Assembly (NCBI RefSeq): GCF_014635305.1
Contig: NZ_BMCS01000001.1
Location: forward strand, 310,001 to 374,000
Direction: 5' to 3'
DNA from: Williamsia phyllosphaerae
GTDB taxonomy: Bacteria > Actinomycetota > Actinomycetes > Mycobacteriales > Mycobacteriaceae
DNA length: 64,000 nt
Made by a program: the position numbers and the translations under genes. The notes beneath the pieces were generated by a model. That model was not told the origin of the DNA. It saw nothing but the letters and a program-made list of their open reading frames with translations, and did no database searches. Of this stretch, positions 17,762 through 25,001 are shown piece by piece (the first letter of the stretch is position 1; every line of letters begins with the position of its first letter).

Positions 17762-18822
17762 GCGACATATCCGGCGGCGTCGGTGAGTCGATCGAGAACG
17801 CGATCGGCGGTGCGCGAGAGCGCGGATCGCGGTCGTGGAGACAGCGCTCCCGATTCGAGAGCGGCGACCAGTCCGCGCTCCGACCGCATCCCGGCGATCA
17901 ACGGGAGTCCGGCGGCGTCGGCGATGTGCTGTGCCGAGAGACCGCCCGGTGCGGGCCCGCGGACCACGCACCCGACCCTCTCGGTGTGCGCGGCCATGCG
18001 CGCCGACGCCTCCCGGGTGGCCGCGCATCCGTGCACGGTGGCCGAGGTGATCACGACGACGAGGTCCACCGACTCGACCACCGCATCGACCAGCGACGTC
18101 GCGCGACGCGGGAGGTCGACCACGACGATGTCACCGTTCTCACGCCCGGCCTCGATCACCGTTGTCACCGCCTCGATCCCCACCGGCCGCACATCCCCTC
18201 GACGGGGGCACAGCACGGCCAGATCGGTACCGACCCGCGGCAATGCCGCGTGCAGACTGTCGGCGAACACGTGCCCGCTCTCGAGGGTCAGATCCGGCCA
18301 CCGCAGCCCGGAGATGTCCTCGATGCCGAGCAGCAGGTCGACGCCCCCGCCCAGCTCGTCGACGTCGAGCAGCAGCGTCGTGCCCGCGAACTCCCCGGCC
18401 GCGCGCATCGCGACCGCCGCGGCGAGCACCGACGCGCCCGCGCCGCCGTGACCACCGAGGCACGCGACCACCGCGCCGGCCGGGCTGCGCGGAGCCCGCA
18501 GCCGGCTCAAGGCCCCGACCACGTCGTGTTCCTGCTCGGGCAGGAGGTAACCGTCGTGCGCACCCAACGACAGCGCCGATCGCCACAGCTGCGGGTCGAC
18601 CTCTCCGACGCCGACCACGAGTACCCCGGCGCGACGCGGCCACCCCAGCCCGGCGAGATCCTCCGCCGCCCTGGCGTCGACGATGACCGCGAGGCAGTCC
18701 GACCACGCCCGGCGACAGGTGTCCGGCTCCGCGGTGACCACCTGATAGCCGGCCGCGGCAGCACAGCGGGCCACGTCGTCGGCGAGATCGTCGCCCACCA
18801 TGACCAGTACGTGATCGTTCAT
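17758..18822 (-). CDS. Ssd/CpaE-like ParA-family protein
   Basis: A 354-residue protein with a receiver-like N-terminus and a MinD/ParA-type domain starting at about residue 120. The deviant Walker A region reads GGHGGAGAS where a lysine (GGxGK[ST]) is expected, so ATP use is doubtful; the later DxD region LLLDVDELGGGVDLLLG is kept. This matches Rv3660c (Ssd) heading the M. tuberculosis tad genes, linked to pilus localisation and to septum regulation. It is the first gene of the overlapping operon ssd-tadA-tadB-tadC. Confidence 0.82.
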   Translation of the reverse strand: MNDHVLVMVGDDLADDVARCAAAAGYQVVTAEPDTCRRAWSDCLAVIVDARAAEDLAGLGWPRRAGVLVVGVGEVDPQLWRSALSLGAHDGYLLPEQEHDVVGALSRLRAPRSPAGAVVACLGGHGGAGASVLAAAVAMRAAGEFAGTTLLLDVDELGGGVDLLLGIEDISGLRWPDLTLESGHVFADSLHAALPRVGTDLAVLCPRRGDVRPVGIEAVTTVIEAGRENGDIVVVDLPRRATSLVDAVVESVDLVVVITSATVHGCAATREASARMAAHTERVGCVVRGPAPGGLSAQHIADAAGLPLIAGMRSERGLVAALESGALSPRPRSALSRTADRVLDRLTDAAGYVA

Positions 18823-19249
18823 GGGGTCGATGATGCGCAGTCGGTGCGATCGTCGGCCGCCGTGAGGGCACCGTTCACCGCATTCTGTGAGTCGGAGAAC
18901 AACTGTGCACCAATGCGCGCAATGAGCGTAAAGGCACAGGTCAGGAATGACGGTTTATCAGAACGTGTCCGCACAATGGGGACGGACGAAAAGGTCCGGA
19001 AAAGGGGACGACCCCGGCCAGGGGGGGAGGAGGCCAGGGTCGTCGCGTTTCAGCCCCGGGGGGTCGGGCTGAAAGCCCCGGATGAACCGGGTAACCATGA
19101 CTATACACACCGTCCCCGGGATGATTGCAAGTTCAACCATGTTGTTACCGGCGGGTAGTTTATGGCGGCTGACCTCACGGTTTGCCGTTCGGGCTCGCAC
19201 GACTGTCCGAGTCGACCCGTCCGCCGAGCCCCCGACGTAGGCTGATGCC
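18823..19249. promoter_or_regulatory. Divergent intergenic region with three hairpins
   Basis: A 427-base gap between divergent ssd and the HAD gene. It holds three consecutive inverted repeats: 19007-19019/19032-19044 (13 bp, one mismatch, 12-nt purine loop), 19049-19056/19066-19073 (8 bp perfect) and 19077-19081/19087-19091 (5 bp). TAGGCT at 19238-19243 is the -10 of the HAD gene. No coding gene is supported. The hairpins are either leader structures of one of the flanking transcripts or a small RNA; the strand is unresolved. Confidence 0.5.
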
Positions 19250-20101
19250 GTGATGACCTCGCCGCCGGGTTCACCCGCGGGTGCCCGGAGTGCTCAGAGA
19301 AGCGAAACTCCCGTGGCCGCATTCTTCGATCTCGATAAAACGATTATCGCGAAGTCGAGCACCTTGGCATTCTCCCGACCCTTTTTCGACGAGGGGCTGA
19401 TCAACCGACGTTCGGTGCTCAAATCGAGTTACGCCCAATTCCTCTTCCTGCTGACCGCTGCCGATGCGGACCAGGTCGAACGACTCCGCAAGCACGTCAC
19501 CCAGATGTGCGCGGGATGGGACGTCGACCAGGTCCGCACGATCGTGGCCGAGACGCTCCACGACATCGTCGACCCGCTGGTCTTCGCCGAGGCGGCCGAG
19601 CTCATCGCCGGGCATCGTGCGCGCGGGCACGACGTGGTGATCGTGTCGGCCTCGGGCAGCGAGATCGTCGAGCCCATCGGCGAGATGCTCGGCGTCGACA
19701 CCTCGGTGGCGAGCCGGATGCAGGTGGTCGACGGCAAGTACTCCGGCGAGGTCGAGTTCTACTGCTACGGCGAGGGCAAGCGGACCGCCATTCGCGAGAT
19801 CGCCGCCGAGCGCGGCTACGACCTCGATCTGTGCTTCGCCTACTCGGATTCGATCACCGATCTGCCGATGCTCGAGGTGGTCGGACATCCGACCGCGGTC
19901 AATCCCGACCGCGCGCTGCGCAAGGCCGCGTCCGCGGCCGGCTGGCCCGTCCTGTCGTTCAACCGCCCCGTCTCGCTGCGGGAACGGATCCCGGGCGCAC
20001 CGTCGCGCACCACCGTGACCGGGGCCGCCGCCGTCGGAGTCGGCGCAGCGGTGGCCGGCGGCATCACCTACGCGTTCGTGCACCGCACCCGTGGGCGCTG
20101 A
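19250..20101 (+). CDS. HAD-IB phosphatase, SerB-like (Rv3661 type)
   Basis: A 283-residue HAD hydrolase of subfamily IB. Motif I is FFDLDKT, motif II lies in VIVSASGSE, motif III/IV in FAYSDSITDLPML. A C-terminal apolar stretch (TVTGAAAVGVGAAVAGGITYAFV) could anchor it to the membrane. The family includes phosphoserine and lysophospholipid phosphatases; the substrate here is unknown. GTG 19250 lies 6 nt after TAGGCT with no Shine-Dalgarno, so a leaderless mRNA is expected; ATG 19253 is the alternative. Gene order matches mycobacteria. Confidence 0.85.
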   Translation: MMTSPPGSPAGARSAQRSETPVAAFFDLDKTIIAKSSTLAFSRPFFDEGLINRRSVLKSSYAQFLFLLTAADADQVERLRKHVTQMCAGWDVDQVRTIVAETLHDIVDPLVFAEAAELIAGHRARGHDVVIVSASGSEIVEPIGEMLGVDTSVASRMQVVDGKYSGEVEFYCYGEGKRTAIREIAAERGYDLDLCFAYSDSITDLPMLEVVGHPTAVNPDRALRKAASAAGWPVLSFNRPVSLRERIPGAPSRTTVTGAAAVGVGAAVAGGITYAFVHRTRGR

Positions 20102-20163
20102 CGCCCTCCGGTGCTGTCACACAACGGTTTTCGACTGACTACCGAATCGTTGCCGTTCACCTC

Positions 20164-20192
20164 TTGATGTGACCGATGTCACGGTGTACAAA
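20164..20192 (+). promoter_or_regulatory. Promoter of the Ms1-like RNA
   Basis: TTGATG (20164-20169), a 17-base spacer and TACAAA (20187-20192) form a near-consensus sigma-A promoter. Transcription would begin at about 20199, about 300 nt before the end of the terminator region at about 20499. No coding gene follows on this strand. Confidence 0.65.
20168..20183. promoter_or_regulatory. CRP/GlxR-like binding site
   Basis: TGTGACCGATGTCACG matches the CRP-family consensus TGTGA-N6-TCACA in 9 of 10 fixed positions. It overlaps the -35 and spacer of the small-RNA promoter, a position that would favour repression. The window encodes a Crp-family regulator at 44546. Confidence 0.6.
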
Positions 20193-20198
20193 GAGAGC

Positions 20199-20499
20199 TA
20201 CGGAAGTACGAACGGCAAAGGCCACCTCGGAAGAGAAGAAGTGGCCCCCCGGGCGGGCACTTCCCAGCACGGACACCGAGCACCCACGCGGAGCACGCCG
20301 CGAGAGGCACAAGTGTTGCGGGCCTGCGACATCGCGGAAGTGACGAGAGCGTCGGACCTTGGGTGGGACGGCGCGTTCATCACAACGCGACCAATCGCCG
20401 AGGCCACCCACGCAACCCGATCAGCACGCTTGGTAACCAGTGATCCGTGCTAGGCGGGCGGCCGAATGATCATCGCGATCATCGGTCGCCCGCATTTAT
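20199..20499 (+). ncRNA. ms1: Ms1/MTS2823-like RNA polymerase-binding small RNA
   Basis: This gap lies between the Rv3661-like HAD gene and the Rv3662c-like gene, exactly where M. tuberculosis encodes MTS2823 and M. smegmatis Ms1, RNAs of about 300 nt that bind core RNA polymerase in stationary phase. Here a strong promoter predicts a start near 20199, and a long terminator hairpin ends near 20499, giving about 300 nt. Internal pairings include GGCCAC (20220-20225) with GTGGCC (20241-20246), competing with an AAGTGGCCC/GGGCACTT pairing just downstream. Sequence similarity to Ms1 could not be tested. A 94-codon frame across it lacks any ribosome site. Confidence 0.72.
20454..20493 (+). terminator. 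Terminator hairpin of the Ms1-like RNA
   Basis: Left arm GCGGGCGGCCG plus ATGATC pairs with GATCAT plus CGGTCGCCCGC around a 5-base ATCGC loop; one mismatch and one bulged A interrupt a 17-bp stem. It is followed by CATTTAT. This is the strongest hairpin in the intergenic gap and would also stop readthrough toward the opposing Fic-like gene. Confidence 0.7.
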
Positions 20500-20557
20500 G
20501 TGCGGGGCACGCTGAGGTCAGACGCCCACTCACGCAACCACTTCGACGTCGGAAGGT

Positions 20558-21307
20558 TCAGCGACGAGCGTCGGCGATCGACCGGGCCTCGGTCGCCCCC
20601 GCCGTCAGCGCGGCGCAGTGCAGGATCAGCCATTCGCGCACGCCGTCGCCGGTTCCGGTACCGAAGCCGATTGCCGCGGTGCGGTATTCGTCGATCCGAC
20701 GCAGCCAGGTCACCTCCGGCACCCCGAGGCTGTGCGGATCCAGCCCGGTCGACGCCGCGACCAATCGCGCGGCCGCGCGGGCGACCACGCCGTTGCCGGT
20801 GGTGAACGGCGCGAGGGTCAGCAGCTCCCCGTGGACGACGCCGGCGAGCACCGGAGCCGGGACCGATGTGCCGCCGGTGACCAGTTGCGCGAGCATGTCG
20901 AGCCGCTGGGAGACATCCGGGTCGGTCCGTGGGCGGCCGAGGGTGTCGGGATCGGTGACCAGATCGGCCGCGACCAGCAGATGCAGTCGGGCGAGAGCCT
21001 GCAGCGGCGCACGCGTCCACACCGACACGAGTTGATCGAGCGAATCGCCGGTCAGAGCCAACGCGACCCGCATGGCGCCCGCGAGCACCGGGTCGTCGAC
21101 GTCCTCGTCGCGGCGCAGCGAGCCCGCGACACCCTCGATACCCGCCGAGGAGTGCGCGGTGCGCCACGAGGCCTCGGTCGAGGTGTCCAACCATCCGCGC
21201 ATGTTCACCGGGTGTCGGTGCACCGAGCTCAGCGCATCACGCGCCTCGTCCGCGGCCGCGGCGACGCCGGGCAGGTCCAACAGCGGTGCGAGCGGATCGG
21301 TGGTCAC
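20558..21307 (-). CDS. Degenerate Fic-like protein (Rv3662c type)
   Basis: A 249-residue all-helical protein with the fold of Fic domains. The stretch LAPFTTGNGVVARAAARLV recalls the Fic motif HxFx[DE]GNGRxxR, but the catalytic His is absent (Leu-Ala-Pro) and the Arg after GNG is Val, so AMP-transferase activity is unlikely. A possible inhibitory-helix-like SSAGIEG lies at about residues 50-60. The GTG at 21307 opens the conserved protein. Position matches Rv3662c, next to dpp. Function is unknown. Confidence 0.7.
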   Translation of the reverse strand: MTTDPLAPLLDLPGVAAAADEARDALSSVHRHPVNMRGWLDTSTEASWRTAHSSAGIEGVAGSLRRDEDVDDPVLAGAMRVALALTGDSLDQLVSVWTRAPLQALARLHLLVAADLVTDPDTLGRPRTDPDVSQRLDMLAQLVTGGTSVPAPVLAGVVHGELLTLAPFTTGNGVVARAAARLVAASTGLDPHSLGVPEVTWLRRIDEYRTAAIGFGTGTGDGVREWLILHCAALTAGATEARSIADARR

Positions 21308-21317
21308 AACCGACCAG

Positions 21318-21359
21318 CGTAGTGGTCGGTGCATCCGCCCTCGGACCGCCGGCACTACG
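21318..21359 (-). terminator. Possible terminator of the dpp operon
   Basis: CGTAGTG and CACTACG, 7 bp perfect, flank a G+C-rich 28-base interior and include the stop codon of the ATPase gene. The long interior makes it a weak terminator candidate. Confidence 0.3.
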
Positions 21360-23034
21360 TCGTGACGATGGATGCCCCGGGGATCGCGTCGAGCAGTTTG
21401 CGGGTGTAGTCCTGCGTCGGGTTGTCGAACACCGCGTCGGTCGTGGACTGCTCGACCACCTTGCCCTGCTCCATGACCACGACGTTGTCCGCGATCTGCT
21501 TGACGACGGCGAGGTCGTGGGTGATGAACAGGTACGTCAGGCCCAACTCTCCCTGCAGGTCGTTGAGCAGACCGAGAATCTGCGCCTGGACCAACACGTC
21601 GAGTGCGGAGACCGCCTCGTCGCAGATGATCAGCTCGGGATCGAGTGCCAGAGCCCGTGCGATCGCCACACGCTGCCGCTGCCCACCGGACAGTTCGTTG
21701 GGGAATCGCTTCATCACCGAGGACGGCAACGCCACCTTGTCGAGCAGGTCGCGAACACGGGCCTCGCGTTCCTTCGACGACCCGATGCCGTGGATCCGCA
21801 GCGGCTCGTCGATGACCCGGTAGATCGAGAACAACGGGTCGATGGACCCGTACGGGTTCTGGAAGATCGGCTGCACCCGGCGCCGGAAGGCCAGGGCGCG
21901 TTTGCCCCTGAAACTCGTGACGTCGTCGCCGTCGAACGTCACCGACCCGCTGGTCGGCGGGAGCAGCGCCAGGACCATCTGTGCGACAGTGGATTTGCCC
22001 GAACCGGACTCGCCCACGATCGCGGTGGTGGTCCCACGGCGGATCGAGAAGGAGACGTCGTCGACCGCGGTCAGGCTCTTCGACTTCCACGGTGCGCTGC
22101 CGCGGATGGGAAAGACCTTGGTGAGGTGGTCGACCACCAGGACCGTCGAGTCCGCCGAGGCCGGCTTGATCTCGTCGGCGACCTCCACCGCCTGCTCCAC
22201 GATCTCGGCACGGGCGGTTGTGGCCGTCAACCGCTTCGACGCCAGCGACGGGGCCGAGGCGACCAGGCGCTTGGTGTACTCGTGCTGCGGGTCGCGCAGG
22301 ATCTCGCGCGCCGGACCGGACTCCACCACCTTGCCGCGGTACATGACCACGAGATGCGACGCACGCTCGGCGGCGAGACCGAGATCGTGGGTGATCAGCA
22401 GGACCGAGGTGCCGAGTTCCTGGGTGAGTTGCTCGAGATGGTCGAGGATCTGTCGCTGCACCGTCACGTCCAGCGCCGAGGTCGGCTCGTCGGCGACGAG
22501 CAGCTTGGGCCGGCACGACAGACCGATGGCGATCAACGCACGCTGGCGCATACCGCCGGAGAACTCGTGCGGGTACTGGTTCATCCGCGACTCGGCGTCG
22601 CGCATACCGGCCTCGGTGAGCAGTTCGGCCGCCCGCTTCTTGGCCGCGGCACCCTTGGCGACGTTGTTCGCCTCGAGCGCCTCGCGGACCTGGAAACCGA
22701 TCTTCCACAACGGGTTCAGGTTCGACATCGGGTCCTGAGGCACCAGGCCGATCTCGGATCCCCGCAGCGCGTCGATGTCCTTCTTCGACGCGGTGGTCAG
22801 CTCCTGGCCGTCGAAGCGGATGCTCCCCGCCGTGACGTGGCCGCTTCCGGGGAGCAGGTTGAGGACCGCGTTGGCCGTGGTCGTCTTGCCCGATCCGGAC
22901 TCACCTACGATCGCGACAGTCTGGCCGGGATAGATCGTCAGGCTGACTCCGGAGACCGCTTCGGTGTCACCGAAAGAAACCGCGAGGTCGGTGACCTCGA
23001 GCAGCGGTGCGGTGTCGGTGTTCTGTTCGCTCAT
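21355..23034 (-). CDS. dppD: Dipeptide ABC transporter ATPase, fused DppD-DppF
   Basis: A 559-residue protein with two complete ABC ATPase domains. Each has Walker A (GESGSGKTT and GESGSGKST), a signature (FSGGMRQR and LSGGQRQR) and Walker B ending in DEPTSALD and DEAVSALD. In most bacteria these are two proteins, DppD and DppF; the fusion is normal in mycobacteria (Rv3663c). It energises peptide uptake and its start overlaps the dppC stop by 4 nt. Confidence 0.92.
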   Translation of the reverse strand: MSEQNTDTAPLLEVTDLAVSFGDTEAVSGVSLTIYPGQTVAIVGESGSGKTTTANAVLNLLPGSGHVTAGSIRFDGQELTTASKKDIDALRGSEIGLVPQDPMSNLNPLWKIGFQVREALEANNVAKGAAAKKRAAELLTEAGMRDAESRMNQYPHEFSGGMRQRALIAIGLSCRPKLLVADEPTSALDVTVQRQILDHLEQLTQELGTSVLLITHDLGLAAERASHLVVMYRGKVVESGPAREILRDPQHEYTKRLVASAPSLASKRLTATTARAEIVEQAVEVADEIKPASADSTVLVVDHLTKVFPIRGSAPWKSKSLTAVDDVSFSIRRGTTTAIVGESGSGKSTVAQMVLALLPPTSGSVTFDGDDVTSFRGKRALAFRRRVQPIFQNPYGSIDPLFSIYRVIDEPLRIHGIGSSKEREARVRDLLDKVALPSSVMKRFPNELSGGQRQRVAIARALALDPELIICDEAVSALDVLVQAQILGLLNDLQGELGLTYLFITHDLAVVKQIADNVVVMEQGKVVEQSTTDAVFDNPTQDYTRKLLDAIPGASIVTT

Positions 23035-23996
23035 CGGGTGCGCGCCTTGGGGTCGAGGGCGTCGCGGAGTGCGTCGCCCATCATCATGAAGCTGAGCACC
23101 GTCAGGGCCAGCCCCACCGCGGGATACAGCAGGATCGGGTTACCCGAGCGGAGCAGGCTCTGCCCCGCCGAGATGTCGATTCCCCAGGACACGCTGGTGG
23201 CCGGTAGTCCGATGCCGAGATAGGACAGAGTCGCCTCGGTCACGATGAACACACCCAGCGAGATGGTGCTCGTGACGATCACCGGACCGAGCGCGTTCGG
23301 GATCACGTGGTTGAACAGGGTGCGCACACGCGACGAACCCAACGCCTGCGAGGCGGTGATGAACTCGTTGTTGCGGATCGAGATCGTCGCACCGCGGGCG
23401 ATACGGGCGATCTGTGGCCACCCGAAGACCGCGAGGATGGTGACGACGGTCCAGACGCTGCGGGTCGTGAACATCTGCATGATGACGATCGCGGCGAGGA
23501 TCAGCGGCAGCGCGAAGAAGATGTCGGTCAGGCGCGAGATGATCACGTCGAGCCACCCGCCGAAGAATCCGGCGAACACACCCAGCAGACCACCGACGAC
23601 GAACGCGATGAGCGTGGTGCAGACACCGACGACCACCGACGCGCGTGCGCCGTACATGGTGCGGGAGTAGATGTCACAGCCCTGCAGGTCGGTACCGAAC
23701 CAGTGGGCACCGCTGGGTTTGAGGAGACTGTCGGCGCCGATGCACTGGCGGGGGTCCTGGTGCGCGAAGAGCCCGGGGAACAGACACACCAGGATGACGA
23801 ACAGGATCATCACCGCGGAGATGATGAACAGTGGGCGGCGACGCAGGTTGCGCCAGGCGCCCTTCCAGAAGCCTGCCGAGGCGGTCGAGTCGTCGACCGT
23901 GTCGACGGCTAGCACCTCGGTGGCGTCCGGGCCGGCGACGAACCGAGCCTGGCCGGCGCGTGCGCTGATGGGCATTTCCGGGGTGGGGTCAGGCAT
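23031..23996 (-). CDS. dppC: Dipeptide ABC transporter permease DppC
   Basis: A 321-residue permease with the OppC-type N-terminal domain, about six transmembrane helices and the EAA loop EFITASQALGSSRVRTLFNHVIPN. It forms the channel with DppB. The ORF start overlaps the dppB stop by 8 nt. The protein has a longer N-terminal cytoplasmic tail than E. coli DppC. Confidence 0.9.
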   Translation of the reverse strand: MPDPTPEMPISARAGQARFVAGPDATEVLAVDTVDDSTASAGFWKGAWRNLRRRPLFIISAVMILFVILVCLFPGLFAHQDPRQCIGADSLLKPSGAHWFGTDLQGCDIYSRTMYGARASVVVGVCTTLIAFVVGGLLGVFAGFFGGWLDVIISRLTDIFFALPLILAAIVIMQMFTTRSVWTVVTILAVFGWPQIARIARGATISIRNNEFITASQALGSSRVRTLFNHVIPNALGPVIVTSTISLGVFIVTEATLSYLGIGLPATSVSWGIDISAGQSLLRSGNPILLYPAVGLALTVLSFMMMGDALRDALDPKARTR

Positions 23997-24915
23997 AACG
24001 GATCCTCGGATCGATGACGGCGTAGAGGAGATCGACCGCCAGGTTTGCGATGAGGTAGATCAGGACCAGCACCGTGACGATGGAGACCACCGTCGGCGCC
24101 TCGCCGATCTGCACACTGCGGAACACGGTCTGGCCGATCCCGTTGATGTTGAAGATGCCCTCGGTGACGACGGCACCGGCCATCAGCGCGCCCAGATCGG
24201 CGCCGAGGAAGGTGACGACGGGGATCAGCGAGTTGCGCAGGATGTGGACGGAGACGACACGCGGACGCCCCAGTCCCTTTGCGGTCGCGGTACGTACGTG
24301 GTCCGCGGTGGCGTTCTCGGCGACGGACGAACGCGTGAGCCGCAGCACGTAGGCAAACGACCCGGACGCCAACACAATCGCAGGCAGCACCAGATTCGCG
24401 ATCCCGTCGTTGCCGCCCACGGTCACCGGCGCGAGGCCCCACTTGACGCCGATCACGAACTGCGCGATGAAGCCGATCACGAAGATCGGGATGGCGATCA
24501 CGATGAGGCTGATGACCAGGACGGTGCTGTCGAACCAGCCGCCCTTGCGCATACCGGCGATGACACCGAACACGATGCCGAAAACGGCTTCGAAGATCAG
24601 CGCCATGATGGCGAGGCGGATCGTCACCGGGAAGGCCTGCTGCATCACGTCGAGCACAGGTCGCCCGGAGAACGACGTCCCGAAGTCGAAGGTGAAGATG
24701 CCCTTCAGGTACAGCCAGTACTGGGTGAAGAAGTTGTCGTTGAGGTGGTACTGCTCGCGGATCTGATTACGCACCGCCTCGGTGAGGGGGCGTCCACCGC
24801 CCAGTGCCGCGGTGGGGTCACCGGGCAGCTTGTAGACCATGAAGTAGAGGAGCAGCGTCGCACCGAAGAACACCGGGATCAGCTGCAGGATCCGACGGAT
24901 GGTGTACCAGACCAT
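23989..24915 (-). CDS. dppB: Dipeptide ABC transporter permease DppB
   Basis: A 308-residue permease with the typical N-terminal IRRILQLIPVFFGATLLLYF helix, about six membrane helices and the EAA loop DHVRTATAKGLGRPRVVSVH followed by ILRNSLIPVV. It is second in the operon, 86 bp after dppA. Confidence 0.92.
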   Translation of the reverse strand: MVWYTIRRILQLIPVFFGATLLLYFMVYKLPGDPTAALGGGRPLTEAVRNQIREQYHLNDNFFTQYWLYLKGIFTFDFGTSFSGRPVLDVMQQAFPVTIRLAIMALIFEAVFGIVFGVIAGMRKGGWFDSTVLVISLIVIAIPIFVIGFIAQFVIGVKWGLAPVTVGGNDGIANLVLPAIVLASGSFAYVLRLTRSSVAENATADHVRTATAKGLGRPRVVSVHILRNSLIPVVTFLGADLGALMAGAVVTEGIFNINGIGQTVFRSVQIGEAPTVVSIVTVLVLIYLIANLAVDLLYAVIDPRIRYA

Positions 24916-25001
24916 GATTGGTCACTTTCTCTCAGCGCAGCCAACGGCCCCGCCCCCATCCGGCGCACTCAGCCGGATGGGGCGGGGTCGAAGGACAGGG
25001 A

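Noticed and set aside
15956..18451. 831-codon plus-strand frame
   Set aside because: Antisense to tadA, tadB and ssd, with low-complexity Arg/Pro/Ala composition and no start signal.
18958..19200. 80-codon minus-strand frame in the ssd-HAD gap
   Set aside because: Crosses three hairpins, has odd composition and no homologous motif.
20169..20453. 94-codon frame between the HAD and Fic-like genes
   Set aside because: It starts inside a promoter and CRP-like site, has no Shine-Dalgarno and overlaps the structured Ms1-like RNA.
21286..23223. 645-codon plus-strand frame over dppD
   Set aside because: Antisense shadow of the duplicated ATPase; no family similarity.
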